This document shows, piece after piece, positions 45,871 to 56,800 of a DNA stretch of 64,000 nucleotides. Position numbers and translations under genes: made by a program. Source of the DNA: Gari tellinella (Eukaryota > Mollusca > Bivalvia > Cardiida > Psammobiidae); the NCBI GenBank assembly GCA_922989275.2, contig OV277864.1:53815550-53879549 (forward strand), written 5' to 3'. The notes under the pieces are model-generated. The model did no database searches. It had not been told where the DNA came from and worked only from the letters and a program-made list of their open reading frames with translations. Each line of letters begins with the position of its first letter. Positions within the stretch are counted from its first letter, which is position 1.

Positions 45871-47526
45871 ATATTTACATTCAACCTGTAAAGTCTTTAT
45901 GTAATCCTATTAAAAATTTGCGGAACATCTGCCGATGAACCTACACTTCGGAACTGGTTTTATCCAGTTCGGATTTCGCCCGTGTTATTCGTGGACTTCT
46001 TCAAATAGACTACATCGGGCACTTAACACTAAGCTCTAATTGGTCGACGGTCATAGGACACTAGCGGAGTGATACAGACCAATAGGTCGTTGCCATCGCG
46101 TTGCTATGTGTGTAAATGGGTTAAGAAAACAACCGCGACCTGTATTTTTAGAATGTGCTTTGGCAATAGATATTCAAGTTGCACTGTTATTTGTTTGCCC
46201 TGTAAGTATTTTCCATTCACAGAGAGAAAGTTTACTGGAAAAAATCCTGAATTTTTAATACAGTTAGAGTACATGTAGTTGGGACTACTTTCTCACCATA
46301 TTTAGAAACTGGAATGGCTATTGCCGCTCATGACGGTATGACTACATTAGCTTCGGGGGTATATTTATCGAAAACGCCCTTCGGGCGTTTACGCAATTTA
46401 CCCCCTGCGAAGCTAATGTAGTCATTATAGGAATAAACAACATCTTTTTGACGTTCATGACGGTATGACTACATTAGCTTCGCAGGGGGTAAATTTTGTA
46501 AACGCCCGAAGGGCGTTTTCCAATTTTATTTACCCCCCGAAGCTAATGTAGTCATACCGTCATGAGCGGCAAAAAGATGTTGTTTATTCCTTATATTTAT
46601 ATTTTTATTTTCTGTCATCCATATAATGTGTAGTTTGACCAGATTTGTTTTCATGTATATGAATATACCATATACCGGCCAAATGGGTTTGATAGATGTA
46701 ATATCGATGTAATAGCCATTCCAGTTTCTAAATATGGTGTCAAAAGTAGTCCTTACTACATGTACTGTATTTGCATAATAATTTCAGGATTTTTACGCAC
46801 TAAACTTTCTCGCTGTGCTTTAAGAACGCTCGTAAGAAACTAAAACAAAAATTTCAATCTGAATATCTATTATAAAAGCATATTTTAAACAATTAGGTGG
46901 CGCAAGTTTTTATACACGCTTTACACATAGCAACGCGAATAGCAACGCTGAAATGCGACTACACAGTCAGCGTGTACACACACCCGCGGCCATCCGTGGC
47001 ATATCCGATACACATAGGCTAGTTTCAATATGTCATAACGGAACATTACGTTACCAATTTAGTAAGTGTGAATGCATTATTTTGCTTTATGTTTGAGCGA
47101 CTTTCCTATGTAATTCTGGTGAACAAATTGTTTGAACTTGTCAATTTCAAACCGTAATTGGAAGACAACTTGTCTAATCTATAAATAGAACACTCGGAGA
47201 AGGGAGAGAACGCGTACAGCTTTAATGACGGAGCGTAATATGATAACCTCCCTTAAAAACAGCATTTAATTTTTTTATCGCAATTTGATTTTAATTGAAC
47301 TGTCTGTGACTTTAAATAGGGGTTTCGAGATACCCGAACGGCTAATCTAAAAGTAGATCCTAACTTGGTCGGTATCTCTCCGCCGTATGGAAGATTTTCT
47401 TCGCGGCGGAGACTCCGCCCTCTTTCTAACTGGCTGGAACCGGATTCGATTCGTAGGTTCATCGAGAATTGACCTGCATATTTTTAATACGATTACATAG
47501 AGACTTTACAGGTTGAATGTAAATAT
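45871..47526. repeat. Long imperfect inverted repeat, ~1.65 kb
   Basis: ATATTTACATTCAACCTGTA at 45871 pairs with TACAGGTTGAATGTAAATAT ending at 47526. Further pairs: CCATATTTAGAAACTGGAAT (46293-46312) with ATTCCAGTTTCTAAATATGG (46714-46733), and TTGCTATGTGTGTAAA with TTTACACATAGCAA. The right arm is longer, so it has gained sequence. The apex is the nested hairpin pair at 46318-46566. No coding content. Confidence 0.8.
46318..46566. repeat. Two head-to-head hairpins at the apex
   Basis: GACTACATTAGCTTCG appears four times in alternating orientation. Each half folds around an AACGCCC...GGGCGTT stem, and the outer CTCATGACGGTATGAC pairs with GTCATACCGTCATGAG. A further copy of the linker, GACGTTCATGACGGTAT, occurs in reverse at about 47525-47541. 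Confidence 0.8.
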
Positions 47527-47864
47527 ACCGTCATGAACGTCAAAAATATGTTGTTTATTCCTATAGAGAATGATAAAGACCACAAGCGAATCGTGCAAGT
47601 CTGCATTTACAAACTCTGTGTTTAGTGTGTGGAGCAATAGCTGCAACGTCAAATTTGACGAGGTTTTGAGTGTATGCTGTAAAAAAAAATGGGTGCTTTT
47701 TTCTAAGAGTAGTTACTTAAGTTTAATTACAATTTAACTAGTAACGGTTTTTTTATCGATCAAAATTTTAAACATTTACCTTTTATATATGATACTATTT
47801 GTAATTGGAATCCGAATGAAAAAGTGACAAAGGTTTGAAATGGTATCACATATTATGAGACACC

Positions 47865-48120
47865 CAGGACTGCCATTTCTCCGGATTTTTCCTAAATCTT
47901 CGGATTTTTTTTATTGTACATGGAAGCTTAAAGCATGCTGAAAGTAAAGCAGAATGCGCCTTAAGGCGCACTCTGCTTTACTTCCAGCCTGCTCTAAGCA
48001 GCCACGTGTCAACAAAACTAGAAACAGGCGATTGGGTAAAGGTACGATTCGTAAAATCGCACTTGAAAAATGCAAATTTGGAAAACTTAGGATTTTTCGT
48101 GTCAACATATGGCAGCCCTG
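47865..48120. mobile_element. CAGGG-type MITE, 256 bp, just upstream of an exon
   Basis: CAGGACTGCCATTTCTCCGG at the left, ATGGCAGCCCTG at the right, near-matching flanks GACACC/GGCACC. The core-2 hairpin is at 47929-47998. It ends only 34 bp before EF-hand exon 1, so the branch point of that intron lies in or beside it. Confidence 0.85.
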
Positions 48121-48154
48121 GGCACCCTGTACATATACATTATATTTGTTTCAG

Positions 48155-48213
48155 GACTTTACGATGCACTCTCTAGTTTTTGTGTTGGCTGCCTTGGTTG
48201 CAACATGTTATTG
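48155..48213 (+). CDS. EF-hand gene exon 1: start codon and signal peptide
   Basis: Acceptor TATTTGTTTCAG ends at 48154, so an untranslated exon must precede it. ATG is at 48164-48166 and the donor TATTG|GTATGT at 48214-48215. 50 coding nt; residue 17 is completed as Cys by exon 2. Confidence 0.75.
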
Positions 48214-51200
48214 GTATGTTACTGTAATATACAGTCGAAACCCGATACTTAGAACTCGCTAAAATTGATCATACCAGTAATTTAGATAAGTCTATCATTT
48301 TAAGATGAACATACCAAGTTTTCAATTTTTTAAATATTAGTATGTTCGAATTAACGCGTGTACGAAGTATCGAGTTTCGACTGTACCAATAGTATTAGTA
48401 TAATTCACTTTACTACAGAGGGAACCCTGTTATTCTTTCCTATTCGAAAAAATGCAGCGACAACATTACTGTAAATTTTATGAGGACAAGTATTATTTTT
48501 GAAGATAATGTACCAGGGCTGCATGCCACTTCTCCGGATTTTTCCTAAATGTTCGGATTTTTTCTAGTATATGGTAGCTTAAAACAGGCTGAAAGTAAAG
48601 GTACGATTCGTTAAATCGCTCTTGAAAAATGCAAATTTGGAAATCTTAGGACTTTTATGTCAACTTATGGCAGCCCTGATGTACGACTTGTCTTTAGCTA
48701 TAAGTTGCAAAAAATTCGGAGTCAATTCAGACAACAAGTCACTCAGCGTCTGATCTGGTCCCAAACTATTTGCACTTTGTATCAGTTTGTTTTGATTTAA
48801 ACGCGTTTGTTGGGAATGTAAACCGAGTCCCCACCCTGTATACAGTGAAACTCCTCTAAACCGGAACCTCTTAATACAGGAATTCTCTCTAAACCGGACA
48901 AAAGCTTTGGTCCTGTTTCCAATCCTTCTTTATCTTAACCTATTTCACCATAAATACGCCTTTTTACGTCTTTGGTATAAAGATATAAATGGTTCGAATG
49001 GTCGAAAAGATGTCCTTTTCATCGTTTTATGTGTTTAAACCTGACAGAATCACGTATTTTCCTCTGTCCTGCTTTAAATCGCTTGAAAATAAATAGCAAT
49101 GCGCCTTAAGGCGCATTCTGAATTTTAAACTCCTTTCAATGACCATCTGTCTTCAAAACTAAAAACTGTTTATAGGGTAAATGTCTAGTGATTATCCCTT
49201 ACATTAAGGAAAACCCCAAGTCCTCAGGTTACTAGTTTTCAACTTTAAATTAATAATACGTATCATTGTTTGGCAATCGTATCGATATTTCGTGAGTAAA
49301 ATCTTTAAAGAGGCTCGCAACCGGATTTAGCATTAAAAAAAGCAATTTGTAGATATATGTCAAATGCTTATATAAATGGGTAAAATTTAGTTTTGGATAA
49401 TAAATTCTGTTAAAAAATGCATTTCAAAAAAAAAAAAAAGAAGAAGCTCTGGTGGGATTCGAACACGTGACCCTCCATGCGGAGACAAACATGAAAAATA
49501 AGGGAAGCGCCTTTAACCACGCGGCTACTGACGCTCTCTATATATATGGCCGCGAATTAACGTACTTCACTGGTAGCGATTAATAGTACATATTCGGCTC
49601 GGGTTTATGGCTGAGCCCGTGTAGAGAAGTAACAACAACAACTATACCGTTAGCTAACGCTATAGATAAACGATGGAAAATATCTATAAAAAAACTAAGA
49701 TTCAGTGCCGATTCTTGAGACTTTTTTTGGACTGATCATATTTTTTTAATGTCAGAAGCCAAATAATTCCACACATTTGCTTTTATTTGAGTATTTTATT
49801 TTATTTTGACAAGTACACCATCCGGTTGCGAGTCCCTTTAAACAACTTGAAGTTTGCATCAACTGAATCGCTGCCAAAGGGTTAAGCACAGACGGAAAAA
49901 TAACGCTATAACAGAGTTACACTAATACAGTTTAAAGTTACGCATACGAAACGCAAACGCATAACACTAAAATGAAGATAATAACAACTTGTTGAAAATT
50001 AATACTTGTTATTTTAATCTGAACTGCAAACGGTTTGAAGTGTGCTCAGACTGTTTCAGGGCTGCCATTTCTCCGGATTTTTCCTAAATCTTCGGATTTT
50101 TTTCTAGTACATGATAGCTTAAAGCAGGCTGAAAGTAAAGCAGAATGCGCCTTAAGGCGCATTCTGCTTTACTTCCAGCCTGCTTTAAGCAGCCACGTGT
50201 CCACAAAACTAGAAACAGGCTATGGGGTAAAGGTACTATTCGTAAAATCGCACTTGAAAAATGCAAATTTGGAAATCTTAGGATTTTTCATGTCAAGTTA
50301 TGGCAGCCCTGCTGTTTACAAAGAAAAGAAAGTTTTAGCGTTAATGCGTTTATTCGAAAAGAATTGTCTTCTCCGCTGTACGTTTTATTGTCTTCTGCTA
50401 AAATTTAATCAGAAACACTTTTAACCCTTTCAATGCCAAATCTTTCGTGAGATTTTTATCCCTTCACCGTTTCCTTGTCGTCTGCTTCAATTTTGTTGTT
50501 TGAAAACTGTTAACAACGTACGATTCTATGCAATATGACTAAAACATATTGATACGAGTGTCGAACAGTTTGGCTCCTGATGTAACCAAACTTTTTGCAA
50601 ATGCTCGTCCATGCGCCATTGAAAGTGAAAATAATTTTAAACAATTGTCCTCTGCTTCTTTTTCTCACATTGAAAAAATGGATACATGTATTTTGAATTT
50701 AAAAATGTTGCAAACGAGTCAAACAGTTTGGATTCTTATCTGTTTTAAGAAGTCACGTGTCAACAAAACTAGAAACAGGCGATGGGGAAAAGGTACGATT
50801 CTAGTCTGATTAAGATCAAAACTGTTTGCAAAAACAAACAAGTTAATGCAGTGAAGAGGTTAAAGGAAGAGATAATGTTTTTATATCATATACTTATCGG
50901 TTGTTTGAGTCAAACAAAAATCTCTAATGGAAAGACAGATATACGTTGCTCAGACACTTTGGTTCTTATGATAAGTCCAAAAAGGGAAAACATTTTATGG
51001 CCAATAGTTAATGTAATTATTGTTTAATCCCAATGACACCAAAGGGCGACTTTGCAAACAGTATGGATACTAATCATCTTCCTCGTAACGTAGTGTCTGA
51101 TCAGGATCCAAACTGTTTGACATTCATATCAATATTTCGTCAGTCAAACAGCCCTAAATCAGACTTTAAAAAGTATTACACCTCTAGTTCCAAAACAATC

Positions 51201-53845
51201 CATTATCCCATAGCCTGTTTCTAGTTTTCCACCCGTTTTAAGTGGTCATTAACCACTTAAAACGGGTTGAAAGCAAAGCAGGATGCGTCTGCATGCGTAT
51301 GCTGCTTTACTTTTAACCAGCTTGATGCTACCATACGTTAAGATACAGAATAATTACATTACATGTGTTGCATATTTTAACTGTTTAAATTGGAACTATT
51401 TTCTTCAATGGTGGAATAGAGTTAAGACGTAAAAAGATGGATTTTTTTGGGTGTTGGGTTAAGTCGAGTCCATTTTATCATAAAACTTTTGGTGTGGGTT
51501 TTTTTTAAAATATAAAAAAAATGACAAGAGGGATTATATGAAAGCCTTCTGATCTGTAGCGTGTTCAGTTGCCGCTGTTTTCGGCTTAGGTTAGCAGTTT
51601 ATGCACCGTGTGCAGAGTGCAGAGTACTACATTAAAAAAACCTATTCTTTCCGGCGTCTGATCTGGCTCCAAACTGTTTGCACTGCAAATAATAGTTTTA
51701 GCGTAAACGTGTTTATTGGGAAATATTAACAGATTATTCACTGTAACTAAGCTATCGATATGCTGACAGCATGCCGATTCCCCCATAAAGTGGACTACGC
51801 CAAATATTATGGTTCACTGCTCGTTGTTTACTTATACACTGTAAAAAAAATGTATGTATTGTTGATGATTTTTGAACTGGCACTCATCATTTTGCGTCAA
51901 CTTTCGTCGATGAAGTCGAGATTTTCCGTTGAATGTTTTGTTAAAAATCAATGAATACATTTTTGTACTTATAGTCAAACAACTAGGTCTGACGTGTCAA
52001 AGGTCAGCCGAGTCAATTTTTAGGGATAAGAGCATTCCGCATGTTTTCGGACCATTTTTAAACTGTTGAGTTTAGTATATTAAATAAAAATGAAGGCGGA
52101 ATTGCTGTCAGCAGTTTAGCGCAGTAGTTAAAGTGTAGGTAGTAAGAATGCACTGTGATGATAGTATTTTTGTTCAGCGTGGGTGCGAATCCCGCGTCAA
52201 CCTCAAACTTATTTTAAAATCTAGAATTAATAGTAAAGCATTATCTTATATCATACTGTATTATACTGACTATTTATGCACATGTTCTTCAATGTTTGGG
52301 AATGGGTGCATTAGTTTCAACTTTGAGTTCGAGTCCTATATTAGCCATATTTTCAAAAACAAAGGGGTGATAAAATACAAATATCAATACAAGTTTTAGT
52401 TGTGTTTTTTCAGGGGGGCTTTCCGCATTACTTTAATGCAATGTAATTATAGAATCCTTAATATTGTTTTAGCCAAAAAATATTTTAGGTTGATGCAAGA
52501 CTCGAACCCGCGCTTGATAAAATGTTTCCCGTTCATGCTTACTTTTAGCCCTACGTCTTATCCACTACGTTATTTTTCCGATAATTAATTCGTTTATTGT
52601 TTGTACAAATATCTAAACCTTTTCTTTTAAAAATTGCCACGAGGATATCCGAAATGCTGATCTCCCTCATAAATGGACTCGGCGACCCCGTGACACGTCT
52701 AACCTAGTTGTTTGACTATAGCAACTTAGATACTACACACTCAGTTTTATTGTAATACGGACACACTACCTCAGTGGTATGTGTCACCGAATCGAAGGAC
52801 AGAGGTCGTGGGTTCGATTCTAGGTAAAATCTATTTTAAATTCGCCATGAATTTTCGAAAACATATATTTTTCATTGAGAATTTATTCTCTTTTTATATC
52901 AGAACCTACGTAAAAAAATCCTAGTTTTGTGTAACACGTACAGTACAGTACAGTAGAGTGCTTTCAGCAGAAATGTGGGATTTCATTACTTGTACGTCTT
53001 TAATTTTGTGTTCGACAAGTCTCGCTGTATTAAATTTACACAAGCATGCATTTACCTGACAAAATAGTTAAAAGAAATATATATATCGAAAAGTGTAATG
53101 TATGTAAAACTACCATGACGGGGTTCGAACTCACGACCCTGATATTGGTAGTATGATGATTAAACCACTGAGCTACTATCGAATGTGTACAATATTATGA
53201 TGTACAATCATTATTCAGTGACTAAATCTCCAATTGTTTTTCCGGAAGATAAAAATGGCTTACGGAAAAAGGCGGAATATGCATAGAGTTCCAGTTCAAA
53301 GATCATCGACAATAGTTTAGTTTATTTTTCTTCAGCGCGACCTCTCCCAATAGCTTGTCGTTCCTCTTGTGGTTGGGCTTGGACGGCAATTTGAATGGAC
53401 TCGTAACAATGAAAGAAATGGAAAATCTCTTCCAGCAACTGGACGAGGGTAAATCAAATATGAACTGTAGCGTGTCCAATTACAGTAGAGAATCTGTTAT
53501 TCTTTCCCGTTTAAACGCAAACGTACGCAAACGCAAAGCACTAAAACGTAGAAAAGAACAACTTTTGGACAATTCTAATAATTCATGTTTATCTTGGTGG
53601 CAAACAGTTTGGAGCCTGATCAGACGTCGGGTTACCCGGCGTCTGATCTGGCTCCAAACTGTTTGTATTGGAAATAATAGTTTTAGAGTAAACGCGTTTA
53701 TTGGGAAAGAATAACAGATTCTCCACTGTACCACTGTTTGCTGTTTAGGCTCGTGTGCAGTGTGCGGAGTACAGTAAGGCTAAATAAAAAATACCCGTGT
53801 TTCCTATTACATGCCCAAAAAAATTAGGGACGGGCGGTCGGAAAA

Positions 53846-53880
<35 letters not shown>

Positions 53881-56800
53881 AAAACGTACATTAAAACATA
53901 TGGTGTTTAACTAGCATGTCATATCTTCAAGAAAGCTAGTTAATGACAGATTTAGAGCAAATTTCACTTCGGTATTTGCTAAATCTGATTCAAAAATCAA
54001 TTTAAAATCACTTAAACGTCTATAAATTAGCTTTATGAACAATTTAACGAAGAATAAATTCTATGACACGCTCCTCAAAAAACGATTGTCGCAAAAATGA
54101 CCGACATTTGCCCACACATTTTTCGAAAAATGAAAAATATGTTTTGGTCGGAGGAAAACACTAGGGTCGGTCGGGTTACCAGAAACACAGGTATTTTTTT
54201 AGTTTGCCTAAAGAAATTATTTTCTTTCCAAATAACTGCTAAGGCTATTATTTTAATTGCAAACAGTTTGGAGCCAGGCGTCTGATCAGGCTAAAAACTG
54301 TTTGCCACTCAAATTAAAACTGGTAGTCAGAATCGTCAAAAGGTTGTCGTTTACTATATTTCATTGCAATGCGTTCGCGTTTGAACGACAGAATCTCCAC
54401 TGTATTCAGACCGGAAGATAACTTGCCATCGATGGCAATCGACGGCCATCGACTTCTATACTGAATTCATCACAGGAGTGCTCCCTCTCTACAATGACCC
54501 TTTGAAAAACGATTCCCTCCTTACAAAACGCTTGCCGCTGTTCCCCAAAAAAGACAATTATGTCTTCAGGGCTGCCATTTCTCCGGATATTTCCGAAATC
54601 TTCGGATTTTTTTCCTAGTACATGTTAGCTTAAAGTAGACTGAAAGTAAAGCCTGCTTTAAGCAGCTACGTGTCAACAAAACTAGACACAGGCGATGGGG
54701 TAAGGTACGATTCGTAAAATCGAACTTGAAAAAAGCAAACTTTGAAATCTTAGGACTTTTTATTTCAACTTATGGCAGCCCTGAAAACGGTCGTAAGTCA
54801 AAGCTTTAAAATACATTCAATTTCTGATTTCTCTATCTAATCCTGTTTTGTTACATCTTTTTGGAGTCGTCTTTTTGAGACGCTTCAAAAGAAATGTCAC
54901 AAGACAGAATTAGATGGAGAAATAAATAATAATTGAAACTTTTATATGACTTACGACAACACATGTCGTACAAAGTTTTTTTTTCAAATTGACCCCTGGT
55001 CCCGATACGTCTCGGTGAGAATAGCCGGGGACACGGGTTTAATTAGTCTGATTGTTTCCCCTGACACTACTTGATTGGGTCAGGCACAAACGAAAAAGTG
55101 CGGCGCCCATGGAGAAGACCAGGTGAGTTAAAACAAGAAGGAACAACTTCAAGTTTTGATGGCAGGCGCTTAATATCTTAACATATGAGTCATACTACAT
55201 GTGTTTTAAGATAGGATTAAATATGAAAATGATTAATAGTGACGTTGTGCATTTTGTGTTTAAAAGCTTAAAGTCACATATTTTCGCGACCGTGCTTGCA
55301 GGCAGTATTCTTTTCCTGAAAGATTTTAATGAAAAGTAATGATGTGTCGGTATTCTTGTTCCCATATACTACTTAGTCGGGAGCATATTGTTTTTGTCTG
55401 TCTGTCTGTTGGTATGTTTGTATGTATGTCTGTTTGTTTTTCCGTCTGTCCACAACTTTACCCTTGTCAATAAATCTTGAACTACATAGGACAGAGACGT
55501 TAAATTTGGTTATGCACTCATCCCAAGAAGCTCTTGAGCTCAGTACAACTTTGGTCATGTCCTATAAATGGCAAGGTCATTTAGAGGTAAACTCGGATGA
55601 ATTAAACATTGGCCATAAATTTGGAGCTGCATGTGGTACATACTTTATATTTGGAATGTGTACACAACTCAAGAAGCTTTAAGCTCAGTGTAACGTTGGT
55701 CATGTCAAACAAATGTCAATGTCATTTAGAGGTAAAATCGGGTGAATTAAACATTGGCCATAACTTTGGAGCTGGTCCATGTGCGCCGCCTTTTTCCGTT
55801 TGTGCCTGACCTAATAACCGAAGTTATATTAGGCAGGGAACCAGACTAGGGTTAAATCGGCATGAACTGGGACGTTTTTGTGAAAAAATAAATTGCGCTC
55901 TCATATTTCCGGCGTTTCACCGGAGAACCATCGATTAAGAAGCCGAATCTACCAGGACTATCCCGATTTGGCCCGGTGTAATAACGGTGCAGGGCCGGTC
56001 TGTTCCCGGGTAATCCCGATATAATAGGAGTAATACACCCGATATATAGTTGTAATTCCTCATCCTTCGTCGGCGCTATATGACCTTTTTTGTGTCGCAG
56101 GGCCTGGAAACCCTACTCATCCATCCAGTCATCTAATTAAAATGGCACCATCGGAGTCGCCTAAGTCGAATTTGCAAAACAGTTTTGATCATGGTTACGC
56201 GTTACGCGGCGTCTGACCAGGATCAAAACTGTTTGACACTCATTTCGATATTTCTTATGTCATACTCTCTTAAAACTAACTTTTAAATGATATTGCAGAC
56301 AGCAATATTGAAGCAGACGAAACAAAAACGGTGTAGGGGTAAAAAAACTCAAAAATAATTTGACGCCGAAAGGGTTAAACTAAGTTCTACCAACAAACCT
56401 GCAAGTTGTATCTTAGACTTTTATCCAATTTATTTATACAGATGATACATGTATCATGGCTGATATGGCTAATAAGTTGATTTTAACAATTTCTAAGATT
56501 TTCAAATTTTCCATTTTTCAACCGCTATTACTTAAAGCCGGTTTAAAGTAAAGCAGAACGCAACGTAAGTCGCATTTTGCATTACTTTCAATCTGCTTTA
56601 AACTACAATCTGCTAGGTTGAAATTCGAAGATTTTTCAAAAAAATCCAAAGAAATGGCAGGCCGGTGAAATTAAACATTTATTTCACATGCGTTGAAATT
56701 AGTTCTTGCTTTATTTTCTTTTTCAGATCATAAAGGCTACGTTAGTCGCCATGACTTGACTCATTTCGTGTGTGGTCTTTTCACGGACATTGACCCAATA

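Larger units (their letters stand above)
51972..52718. mobile_element. TIR element carrying tRNA-like modules, 747 bp
   Basis: Starts TAGTCAAACAACTAGGT and ends with its complement; TA on each side (51970-51971, 52719-52720). The terminal inverted repeats stay similar for about 80 bp (GACGTGTCA, GCCGAGTC). Two opposed tRNA-like units lie inside. One isolated end of the same family is at 61572. No transposase frame. Confidence 0.75.

Noticed and set aside
47954..48262. A 102-codon protein covering the MITE and exon 1
   Set aside because: The first part is MITE sequence with no coding signal; the acceptor at 48154 and phase match to exon 2 define the real exon.
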